Shown here piece after piece: positions 40,450-47,843 of a stretch of DNA of 64,000 bases. The stretch is from Cyanobium sp. CZS48M (GTDB lineage: Bacteria > Cyanobacteriota > Cyanobacteriia > PCC-6307 > Cyanobiaceae), in NCBI GenBank assembly GCA_030373145.1, contig JAUCZK010000008.1, positions 27,651 through 91,650 on the forward strand, written 5' to 3'. Below the pieces are notes generated by a model, which did not search any database, was not told where the DNA came from, and saw only the letters and a list, made by a program, of their open reading frames with translations. The stretch's first letter is position 1. Every line of letters begins with the position of its first letter. The translations under genes and the position numbers were made by a program.

Positions 40450-41783
40450 GGCAGGGCCCCGAGCTGATCGAGCAGCAGGGTGCGGAAACGCCGGCGCTGC
40501 AGCAGCGGCGCCCCCAGCTCAGTGGGCAGGCTCTCGGTGAGCCGGTTCGCGGCCAGGGCCAGGGGGAGGGCAGCGCCGCGGATCGCCAGGGCCAGGTCCT
40601 CAAGATCTGCCGCAGTGTATGGAGCGGCTTGACAAGTCGCTGCGCAGCAGCGCTCCAGATGGGCCAGATAGCGGTCGGCCACGCCCGCCTCCAGCGGGTG
40701 ATGCAGCAGCAGCGGCGGAGCCCCGAGGCCGTGGCTGGCCGCCTGCTGAGCCAGTGCCGCCAGCTCGTCGGCGAGTGCCCCCTGCCAGCTGGGCCAGGCC
40801 CCCAGGAAGGGAAGCCGCCGCAGGGGGCCGCGCTGGCGCCAGGCCGCCGCGATCGTCGGGATGTCGTGACGCACGTGGTTGCCGGGCAGCAGCAGCAGAG
40901 GTACCAGGGTGAGCGGCCGCTGGGGCTGCCCCGGCCCAGGGGCGGTTTCAGGTTGAGCCGGGTTGCCGCTGAGGGTCTGCAGTCGCACCGGAGCGCGCCG
41001 GCGCTGCTCCAGCTCGCGGGCCAGGGCCTGCAGCTCCTCGGGAATCACCCCCCCGGCGCGGCCATGGACCACCAGCAGCAGCGAGCAGCGCGGCAGGGCG
41101 GCCAGCCGGCGCCGGGCCCGGGCTTCTGCACCGGGGTCGAGGGGGCGGTCCAGCACCAGCTCCAGCCCCCGGCGGGCGTTGGGCAGGCGGGCGAGCAGAT
41201 CCACGGCCTGGGAGGCCAGGGGGGCGTCGAGGTCGGTGCAGAGCTCCTGCAGCAGTTGCTGCAGAGCCGCCTGGGGCCAGACGCTCAGCCCCACCGCCAG
41301 GCCCTCCAGGGCCGCGCGACGCCATGGGGAGGGGCCGGCCTGGCGGGCCTGTTGCTCCAGCAGGCCAAAATCCAGCCGGTCCCGTTGGTGCCCGATCAGC
41401 GGCAGCAGGGCCGGATCCGGCCGCTCGGCCACGGCGGCGCGCAGCAGGGCGGCGCAGGCGGGATCGCGGCGGCGGCCGATCAGATCCAGCAGCTCCCGCC
41501 GCTGGCCCATCACGGCTGGCTCACTGGAGGGGGGCAGGGTCAGCCACCAGCGCAGCAGCCGGGCCGATCCAGCCCCATCGAGCTTCTCCACCAGCACCGC
41601 CACCAGGTCGCTGGCGGCAGGCAGCGTGCCCTGCTCAAGGGCCTCCAGCCAGGGATCTGTGGCCACCGCCTCCGAGCGCCTGAGGCGCTGCAGCCAGGGC
41701 CAGCGCTCCGGGCTGCCTTCGGGCGGCACTTGGGAGGGCAGGGGTGTCAAAAGGCTCGTTCCTGCGCCATCAGCTGGGTCCAC
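40446..41783 (-). CDS. Sirohydrochlorin chelatase (CbiX/SirB) with N-terminal helical extension
   Basis: 445 residues from GTG 41783. The first ~220 residues are Ala/Leu-rich paired helices resembling HEAT-type repeats (for example RRELLDLIGRRRDPACAALL). The chelatase part starts at LLLVVHGRAGGVIPEELQAL, with one metal His, and has PLLLLPGNHVRHDIPTIAAAW, the second His motif. The C-terminal ~90 residues form the remainder of the fold. It would insert iron (siroheme) or cobalt. It overlaps cobA (ATGA), supporting the siroheme role for nitrite reductase. The extension is long for the family. Confidence 0.82.
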   Translation of the reverse strand: MDPADGAGTSLLTPLPSQVPPEGSPERWPWLQRLRRSEAVATDPWLEALEQGTLPAASDLVAVLVEKLDGAGSARLLRWWLTLPPSSEPAVMGQRRELLDLIGRRRDPACAALLRAAVAERPDPALLPLIGHQRDRLDFGLLEQQARQAGPSPWRRAALEGLAVGLSVWPQAALQQLLQELCTDLDAPLASQAVDLLARLPNARRGLELVLDRPLDPGAEARARRRLAALPRCSLLLVVHGRAGGVIPEELQALARELEQRRRAPVRLQTLSGNPAQPETAPGPGQPQRPLTLVPLLLLPGNHVRHDIPTIAAAWRQRGPLRRLPFLGAWPSWQGALADELAALAQQAASHGLGAPPLLLHHPLEAGVADRYLAHLERCCAATCQAAPYTAADLEDLALAIRGAALPLALAANRLTESLPTELGAPLLQRRRFRTLLLDQLGALP

Positions 41784-41899
41784 CGGCCTGATCTGGGCAA
41801 CAAAGTGTCTCCATTGATACGTTTTATAGGGCGGAGCTGGTGTGCCGCCGCCGCTCGCTCTAGCAAGGAATCAGACACAGCCTTCAGCACGAGGACGCC

Positions 41900-42355
41900 A
41901 TGGACCAGGCCCACGCCAGCACAGAACTCTCGACCCATCGTGAAGGCTGTGCCCGCAGCGGTGGCAGGCCCAGGGCTCCGTTGCCGTCCAGTTTCGCCGA
42001 GGTCAAGCAGCAGCAGCTGGTCTTCACCCTGGTGAGCCAGTTGGCCGAAGCTCAGTTTGTTCGCGCCGATCGGGAACTCACCCGCCGGCTCTGGCAGGAA
42101 GTGGCGGCTCTGGAGATCGATCCCGAGCGCGTCACCGCCCTGCTCTATGGCGGTCAGGCCTGCGACGACCGCCAGGCCCTGATGGAGCTGGATGCGAGCT
42201 GGAGTGAGCCTGTTGCCGTTGAGCCCCGGCGCGGCTTCCGCTGGGGTTGGGGTGGCTCCGCGCCCCGCCAGGGCAGCCTCAGCTCGCTGCCGCACGCGGG
42301 CGGGCGCCGTAGTGCTCCACCAGCAACGCCTCCAGCACGTCGGGCAGCTGGCTGA
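41900..42355 (+). CDS. Hypothetical protein between siroheme genes and nirA
   Basis: 151 residues. The middle ~75 residues look like a real helical domain: SSFAEVKQQQLVFTLVSQLA, AQFVRADRELTRRLWQEVAA and LLYGGQACDDRQALMELDAS. The last ~40 residues are Gly/Ser/Pro-rich and overlap nirA's 3' end by 77 bases on the other strand. AGGACG precedes the ATG. No family is recognised. Its place between siroheme and nitrite-reductase genes suggests, but does not show, a link to nitrite reduction. Confidence 0.6.
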   Translation: MDQAHASTELSTHREGCARSGGRPRAPLPSSFAEVKQQQLVFTLVSQLAEAQFVRADRELTRRLWQEVAALEIDPERVTALLYGGQACDDRQALMELDASWSEPVAVEPRRGFRWGWGGSAPRQGSLSSLPHAGGRRSAPPATPPARRAAG

Positions 42356-43859
42356 GGGGCACGCCCTTGTCGTGCAAGGCCGCCAGTTTCGGATTGGCGT
42401 CCATGGCGCCACCGAGAAAGATCTTGACGGCTTCCACCATCTGGCCATCCACCCGGGTCTTGGCGCCCATCAGGCCGATCTGGCCCATGTAGGGCTGACC
42501 GCAGGCATTGGGGCAACCGGTCCAGTGGGTGCGCACCCCATGGGGCAACTCCAGCCGCCGCTCCAGTTCATCGACCACCGCCTGGGCGGTGCTCTTGGTG
42601 GGAATGAGCGCGAAGCTGCAGTAACGGTTGCCGGTGCAGCTCACCGCTTCGGCTTGCAGGGGGCCAGGAGTCGCCTGGAAGTGCTCCAGCAGAGGCTCCA
42701 CCAGCAGGGCATCCAGCTGGCCTTCGGGCACATGGGCGATCAGGGCGTTCTGGCTCTCGCTCAGCCGCAGTTCGCCCGTGCCGTAGGTCCTGGCCAGGCG
42801 GGCGAGTTCAGCCATGCTGCCGGCCTCCAGCCGGCCCATCGGCACGTTCAGTCCCACCCAGTGCAGGCCCTCCTGCTTCTGAGCGTGGACCCCGCAGATG
42901 TCGCGTGGGGCCCGGCTCACCAGATGGGAGCCGTCGTGGGTGGGGGTGGCGGCGGCCTCCTCGACGCCCACGAACTCCGCGAAGGTGTCCAGCACCTGGG
43001 CGCGGTAGTCCTCCAGGCCGAGGGCGTCGATGAGATACATCAAGCGGGTCTTGTTGCGGTTCTCGCGGCTGCCCTCCCGCTCGTAGTGGCGCAGCACCGC
43101 CAGGCTGAAGGCCGGCAGCTGCTCGCCCCGCAGCCACAGCCCCAGGGGGATGGCCAGTTCGTTGCGCTGGGCTGAGAAGAAACCTCCCACCATCACCGTG
43201 AAGCCCAGCTCATCGCCGTGATGGGCCGGCAGGAAGGCCAGATCGTTGTGCAGCAGGAAGCTGTCGGGCGCTCCACCCACGGCCACGTTGAACTTGCGGG
43301 GCAGGTTGCGCGGACCCTCGGGCCCCAGCAGGGCCTCCTGGATCGCCTCCACCAGGGGGCGAGTGTCGAGGAACTCCTCTGGATCGAGGCCCGCCAGGGG
43401 ATTGCCGGTGACGTTGCGGGGGTTGTCGTGACCCGACTGGCGGCTGGTGAGCCCCACCGACTCCAGGGCGGTCATCAGTGGAGCCATGTCCTCCAGCAGC
43501 AGGCCCCGCAGCTGGATGTTCTGGCGGGTGGTGATATCAGCGCTGCCGTGCTCACCGCAGCGGTCGACCACATCGGCCAGCACCTCCAGCTGATCGGCGC
43601 TGAGCACGCCGTTGGGCAGGCGCAGGCGCACCATGAAACGCCCCGGCGTCACGGGCCTGAAGAAGATGCCCAGCCACTTGAGATGGATGGTGAGGGTGGC
43701 CTCATCCAGGGATTCCCAGCCCGCTGCTCCCAGTTCCGCCAGGCGCGTGGCCAGATCCAGCCCGCAGGCTTCGGCCTTGGCCTTCTCCACCTTGTTCAAC
43801 TTTGCGCTGCTGGAGGCCTGGGACGCTGGCCCCCCGGCGGATGCTTGAGCTGCGCTCAC
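42279..43859 (-). CDS. nirA: Ferredoxin-nitrite reductase
   Basis: 526 residues from GTG 43859. It reduces nitrite to ammonium with six electrons from ferredoxin, using siroheme and a 4Fe-4S cluster. Two sulfite/nitrite reductase half-repeats are seen: FMVRLRLPNGVLSADQLEVL and ITTRQNIQLRG in the first, RTYGTGELRLSESQNALIAH in the second. The cluster cysteines are in VSCTGNRYCSFA and THWTGCPNACGQ. No C-terminal ferredoxin domain is present. It diverges from the TrpD-like gene. Confidence 0.95.
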   Translation of the reverse strand: MSAAQASAGGPASQASSSAKLNKVEKAKAEACGLDLATRLAELGAAGWESLDEATLTIHLKWLGIFFRPVTPGRFMVRLRLPNGVLSADQLEVLADVVDRCGEHGSADITTRQNIQLRGLLLEDMAPLMTALESVGLTSRQSGHDNPRNVTGNPLAGLDPEEFLDTRPLVEAIQEALLGPEGPRNLPRKFNVAVGGAPDSFLLHNDLAFLPAHHGDELGFTVMVGGFFSAQRNELAIPLGLWLRGEQLPAFSLAVLRHYEREGSRENRNKTRLMYLIDALGLEDYRAQVLDTFAEFVGVEEAAATPTHDGSHLVSRAPRDICGVHAQKQEGLHWVGLNVPMGRLEAGSMAELARLARTYGTGELRLSESQNALIAHVPEGQLDALLVEPLLEHFQATPGPLQAEAVSCTGNRYCSFALIPTKSTAQAVVDELERRLELPHGVRTHWTGCPNACGQPYMGQIGLMGAKTRVDGQMVEAVKIFLGGAMDANPKLAALHDKGVPLSQLPDVLEALLVEHYGARPRAAAS

Positions 43860-43919
43860 GTTGGCTCCCGAATGCTGAGACCTGACCCACTAGCGTCTCA
43901 GCACGAGCCCCGTCACCCT

Positions 43920-43933
43920 GTTGCAAGCTTTAC
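43920..43933. promoter_or_regulatory. Candidate NtcA-type site (GT-N10-AC) between nirA and trpD-like gene
   Basis: GTTGCAAGCTTTAC fits the relaxed NtcA pattern GT-N10-AC with one deviation from GTA-N8-TAC and an inner AAGCTT palindrome. It lies 60 bases before the nirA start. The -10 spacing for nirA is poor, so the call is tentative. Confidence 0.35.
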
Positions 43934-43938
43934 CAAAC

Positions 43939-45012
43939 ATGGTTCCAGAGGGGATCCGTGGGGAGTTGCCAAGGCGGCCGCCGATGCCTGCCGAGGCAGT
44001 GCGTTTCCGGGAGCTGCTGGCCAAGGTGGGCAGCGGCGAGCACACCAGCACCGGGCTGACCCGCGCCGAGGCCCGTGAGGCCATGGATCTGATGCTTCTG
44101 GGCCAGGTGAGCGACGCCCAGCTGGGGGCCTTTCTGATCGCTCACCGCATTCGCCGGCCGTCACCGATCGAGCTCACCGGCATGCTCGACAGCTACCGGC
44201 TGCTGGGCCCCAGCCTCAGCAGCCCTGGGCGCAAGCCCCTCTGCTTCGGAGTCCCCTACGACGGCCGCAACCGCACGGCACCGGTGCTGCCCCTGCTGGC
44301 CCTGGTGCTGGCGGCGGCGGATCAACCGGTGGTGCTGCATGGCGGCGATCCCATGCCCGTGAAGTACGGCGTCACCCTGGTGGAGCTGTTCGCGGCCCTG
44401 GGACTCGAATGGCGGGGCCTGAGCCTGGAGGCGGTGCAGCAGCGGCTGGATCGCCACGGCCTGGCCCTCACCCACCAGCCGGACCACTTCCCCCGCGCCC
44501 AGCGCTTGCTGCCCGTGCGCGACGCCATCGGCAAACGGCCGCCGGTGGCCAGCCTGGAGTTGCTCTGGACCCCCCACCAGGGGGAGCACCTGCTGGTAAG
44601 CGGCTTCGTGCATCCCCCCACGGAAAGCCGTGCCTGGGAGGCCCTGGATCATGTCGGCGAAATCGATGTGTACACGGTCAAGGGCCTGGAGGGTTCCACA
44701 GACCTGCCCACCACCAGGGCCGGCATCACCGCCCGCCGGCGCCACGGCGCCATGGAGCGGATCCTGCTGCATCCCCGCGACCACGGCATCACCGCCCAGG
44801 AGGTGGCCTGGCAGACCCTGGAGATCTGGCGCGATCAGGCCCTGGCGGCCCTGGTGGGGGTGGGGCCCCTGGCCGATGCCCTGCTCTGGAATCTGGCGGT
44901 GTACTGGTGGCAGGCCGAGCGCTGCGACAGCCTCGAAGCGGGCATGGAGCAGGCCAGGGCGCTGCTGGCGGCCCGCAGCGGCGAACGCCTGCGCCAGGAG
45001 CTCTCGGCATGA
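43939..45012 (+). CDS. Anthranilate phosphoribosyltransferase-like (TrpD2-type) protein
   Basis: 357 residues. The helical N-domain (LTRAEAREAMDLMLLGQVSD, AQLGAFLIAHRIRRPSPIEL) and the alpha/beta domain match the TrpD fold. The PRPP-binding GTGGD loop of true TrpD is replaced by FGVPYDGRNRTAPVLPLLAL, and VLHGGDPMPVKYGVTLVELF replaces the usual NRS-containing block. It is therefore unlikely to make phosphoribosyl anthranilate. It is coupled to the nitrate-reductase-associated gene by ATGA overlap, suggesting a role in nitrate assimilation. Confidence 0.85.
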   Translation: MVPEGIRGELPRRPPMPAEAVRFRELLAKVGSGEHTSTGLTRAEAREAMDLMLLGQVSDAQLGAFLIAHRIRRPSPIELTGMLDSYRLLGPSLSSPGRKPLCFGVPYDGRNRTAPVLPLLALVLAAADQPVVLHGGDPMPVKYGVTLVELFAALGLEWRGLSLEAVQQRLDRHGLALTHQPDHFPRAQRLLPVRDAIGKRPPVASLELLWTPHQGEHLLVSGFVHPPTESRAWEALDHVGEIDVYTVKGLEGSTDLPTTRAGITARRRHGAMERILLHPRDHGITAQEVAWQTLEIWRDQALAALVGVGPLADALLWNLAVYWWQAERCDSLEAGMEQARALLAARSGERLRQELSA

Positions 45013-45479
45013 GCCTGCACGAGCGCTGCTTTGCCTTCGAGGCTGATTTCGTCGATGATCTGCGTTGCCTGCCGATGGCGGTGCGCCGCAAGCTGGATCT
45101 GGCCGGCATCAAGCTCAAGTTGAGCCACTGGCATGGGCTGGAGCCCAGTGAGCGGGAGCAGCTGCTGGCCTGGGCTGATGGGCCAGGCGCCATCGCTGAG
45201 CTGCGCCAGTGGTTGCAGGGGCGCACCGCCCAGCTGGCCGATGGCCCGGCCAGGGCCATGGAGCCGGCCATCGCCGCCGACTGGCAGCAGGCTGAGGTGG
45301 TGCCCGAGCGCTTGCGGGCGGCCTGCCAGCAGCTGGGCCGCAGCCTGGACCTGGTGCAGTGGCAGGGCCTCGATGAGCTGCAGCGCTTTGCCCTGGCCAA
45401 GCTCAGCCACCCTGGCCATGAACACCGCAATCTGCCCAGGGCCCTGAAGGAGTTCGGGCTCGACCCTGAAGGGCCGTGA
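45009..45479 (+). CDS. narM: Nitrate reductase-associated protein (NarM-type)
   Basis: 156 residues. CFAFEADFVDDLRCLPMAVR, KLDLAGIKLKLSHWHGLEPS and ALAKLSHPGHEHRNLPRALK are the conserved blocks of the cyanobacterial nitrate reductase-associated family, found beside narB and molybdopterin genes. The link to NarM, reported as needed for nitrate reductase activity in Synechococcus elongatus, is from memory of the family. Its ATG overlaps the TrpD-like stop and nrtA follows. Confidence 0.82.
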   Translation: MSLHERCFAFEADFVDDLRCLPMAVRRKLDLAGIKLKLSHWHGLEPSEREQLLAWADGPGAIAELRQWLQGRTAQLADGPARAMEPAIAADWQQAEVVPERLRAACQQLGRSLDLVQWQGLDELQRFALAKLSHPGHEHRNLPRALKEFGLDPEGP

Positions 45480-45661
45480 ACGCTCACCAGAAGCAGTCCC
45501 GGTAGCGATCACTACGCTCGGTTGTGGCGGATTGTGATGTTGTGGTTCTGTTGGTCAGCCTGAGCGCCAGCACGTTCGCCGGTTCGGTGCGCTTGATTGC
45601 GGAGCCCGTCCGGATTGCGATTACTCGCAGCCCGACTACCTCAACCATCCGTTCAGGCTCC
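45480..45661. other. Leader/promoter region of the nrt operon
   Basis: 182 bases between the NarM-type gene and nrtA, containing the NtcA box listed separately about 147 bases before the nrtA ATG. No clear -10 hexamer is seen; TGTGAT at 45533-45538 is the best candidate. A frame upstream of the nrtA ATG is open but lies before the Tat signal and is not counted as coding. Confidence 0.5.
45502..45515 (+). promoter_or_regulatory. NtcA-binding box upstream of nrtA
   Basis: GTA GCGATCAC TAC exactly fits GTA-N8-TAC, the consensus for the global nitrogen regulator NtcA of cyanobacteria. It stands upstream of nrtABCD, a known class of NtcA target, so nitrogen-limited activation of nitrate uptake is expected. 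Confidence 0.8.
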
Positions 45662-46972
45662 ATGTCCAATCTTTCGCGCCGTAAGTTTCTGATCACCGCC
45701 GCCGGCACCGCCGCCGGTGCTGTTTGGCTGAGTGCCTGCGGTGGCAAGAAGAGCGAAACCAGCACCGCTCCAGCGGCTGTCGGCGCCTCCGACACTGAAG
45801 TGAAAGGAGCGACCCTCGGCTTCATCGCCCTCACCGATGCGTCTCCGCTGATCATCGCCAAGGAGAAGGGCTTCTTTGCCAAGCACGGCATGCCCGATGT
45901 GAAGGTGCTCAAGCAGACCTCCTGGGCCGCCACCCGCGACAACCTGGAACTGGGAGCTGATCGCGGGGGCATTGATGGGGCTCACATCCTCACGCCGATG
46001 CCGTATCTGCTCACGGCGGGCAAGATCACCAAGAGCTCCCAGCCGCTGCCGATGTATATTCTGGCGCGGTTGAATGTGAATGGACAGGGCCTGTCCCTCT
46101 CCAATGAGTTTCTAGCTGAAAAGGTCACCCTTCAGAGCCCCAAGATCAAGGAGATCGCCGATCGCAAGAAAGCTGGCGGCAAGCTTCTGAAAGCGGCGGT
46201 CACGTTCCCCGGCGGCACCCACGACCTCTGGATGCGTTACTGGCTCTCGGCCAACGGAGTCAACCCCAATACCGAGGCCGATCTGGTGGTGGTGCCCCCG
46301 GCCCAGATGATCGCCAACCTGCAGACCGGCACCATGGACACCTTCTGTGTGGGTGAGCCCTGGAACCAACGGGCTGTGAACAAGAAGATCGGCTATACCG
46401 GCGCGATCACCGGCGAACTCTGGAAGGATCACCCCGAGAAGGCGTTCTCGATGCGGGCCGATTGGGTCGACAAGAACCCCAAGGCCGCCAAGGCCATGTT
46501 GATGGCGGTTCAGGAGGCCCAGATGTGGTGTCAGGATCCGGCCAACCTTGATGAGTTGTGTGAAATCACCTCCAAGGACAAATACTTCAAAACTCCCGTC
46601 AAGGATATCAAGCCTCGTCTGGCCGGTACCTTCGACTTTGGCGATGGTCGCAGTGTCACCGATTCTCCCCTGAGGATGCATTTCTGGAAGGAGACCGATT
46701 CTTACTCCTTCCCCTACAAGAGTCACGACCTCTGGTTCCTCACCGAGGACATTCGCTGGGGCTACCTGCCCCAGACCACGGATACCAAAGCTCTGATCGA
46801 CAAGGTCAACCGCTCCGACCTCTGGAAGGAGGCCGCCATCGCCATCGGTCAGGAGAAAGCTATCCCCGCCTCCGATTCCCGCGGCAAGGAAACTTTCTTT
46901 GACGGTGTGGTCTTCGACCCCGAGAACCCCAAGGCCTACCTCGATTCGCTCAAGATCAAGGCCCTGGCCTGA
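45662..46972 (+). CDS. nrtA: Nitrate/nitrite ABC transporter substrate-binding lipoprotein
   Basis: 436 residues. The start MSNLSRRKFLITAAG has a twin-arginine motif and WLSAC a lipobox, so a membrane-anchored periplasmic binding protein. The mature part shows the NrtA pattern: [78 protein letters not shown] and [15 protein letters not shown]. It binds nitrate and/or nitrite and hands it to NrtB. Codon use here is less GC-biased than in neighbours. Confidence 0.93.
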   Translation: MSNLSRRKFLITAAGTAAGAVWLSACGGKKSETSTAPAAVGASDTEVKGATLGFIALTDASPLIIAKEKGFFAKHGMPDVKVLKQTSWAATRDNLELGADRGGIDGAHILTPMPYLLTAGKITKSSQPLPMYILARLNVNGQGLSLSNEFLAEKVTLQSPKIKEIADRKKAGGKLLKAAVTFPGGTHDLWMRYWLSANGVNPNTEADLVVVPPAQMIANLQTGTMDTFCVGEPWNQRAVNKKIGYTGAITGELWKDHPEKAFSMRADWVDKNPKAAKAMLMAVQEAQMWCQDPANLDELCEITSKDKYFKTPVKDIKPRLAGTFDFGDGRSVTDSPLRMHFWKETDSYSFPYKSHDLWFLTEDIRWGYLPQTTDTKALIDKVNRSDLWKEAAIAIGQEKAIPASDSRGKETFFDGVVFDPENPKAYLDSLKIKALA

Positions 46973-47010
46973 TCTGATCGGGATCCAGCCCGACTCACCA
47001 ACTCCTTTCC

Positions 47011-47841
47011 ATGACCCTCACTGCTCCCCTGGAGCGGCGGCGATCCCGCTTCTTCAGTTCAGCCCTTCTCAAGGGACTGTTCCCCTATCTGATCTGCATC
47101 GGGGCCTTCCTGATCAGTTGGCAGTTGCTCTCGGCCATCCTGGGCGCTGCCCGTCTGCCTGGACCCATCCAGGTGGTGGTGGATACCTGGGATCCCTACA
47201 TCAGCGATCCCTTCTTTGACAATGGGGGGACCAGCAAGGGTCTGGGCTGGCAGATTCTGATCTCACTGCAGCGGGTGGCGATCGGCTACGGGCTTTCGGG
47301 CATCGTGGGCATCGCCATCGGCGGCCTTCTAGGCCTCAACCGCTTCATCGGCAAGGGCTTTGATCCGGTGATTCAGGTGTTGCGCACGGTGCCACCCCTG
47401 GCCTGGTTCCCCATCGCTCTGATGGTGTTTCAGGACGCCAACACCTCAGCCATCTTCGTGATTTTCATCACCTCGATCTGGCCGGTGATCATCAACACGG
47501 CTGTGGGAATCCGTCAGATTCCCCAGGACTACACCAACGTGGCCAGGGTGCTGCGCCTGCGCAAGCGCTCCTACATTCGCGAGATCGTGATCCCGGCCAC
47601 TGTTCCCTATGTGTTCACGGGCCTGCGCATCGCCGTGGGTCTGGCCTGGCTGGCAATCGTGGCGGCGGAAATGCTCAAGGCCGATGGTGGCATCGGTTAT
47701 TTCATCTGGGATGCCTATAACGCTGGTGGCGATACCAGTGCAAGCCAGATCATCCTGGCGATCGTTTATGTGGGCATCGTGGGCCTTGCCCTCGATCGTT
47801 TAGTGGCCTTCGTGGGCTCGAAGGTGAGTGGAGGACACTGA
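47011..47841 (+). CDS. nrtB: Nitrate ABC transporter permease
   Basis: 276 residues, with about six membrane helices. The binding-protein-dependent permease motif is EIVIPATVPYVFTGLRIAVG (EAA loop) around residues 190-210, preceded by LRTVPPLAWFPIALMVFQDA. It forms the membrane channel with NrtC and NrtD ATPases. It starts 38 bases after nrtA and ends 2 bases before nrtC. Confidence 0.95.
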   Translation: MTLTAPLERRRSRFFSSALLKGLFPYLICIGAFLISWQLLSAILGAARLPGPIQVVVDTWDPYISDPFFDNGGTSKGLGWQILISLQRVAIGYGLSGIVGIAIGGLLGLNRFIGKGFDPVIQVLRTVPPLAWFPIALMVFQDANTSAIFVIFITSIWPVIINTAVGIRQIPQDYTNVARVLRLRKRSYIREIVIPATVPYVFTGLRIAVGLAWLAIVAAEMLKADGGIGYFIWDAYNAGGDTSASQIILAIVYVGIVGLALDRLVAFVGSKVSGGH

Positions 47842-47843
47842 CC

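Noticed and set aside
41784..42448. Minus-strand 233-codon frame between the chelatase and nirA genes
   Set aside because: It is an off-frame reading of nirA's end and of the hypothetical gene on the other strand; no domain or start signal.
42192..43175. Long plus-strand frame antisense to nirA
   Set aside because: Gly/His/Gln-rich composition typical of antisense reading in GC-rich DNA.
45524..45661. N-terminal extension of nrtA to GTG 45524
   Set aside because: The Tat motif and lipobox start at ATG 45662, and the NtcA box lies only 8 bases before 45524.
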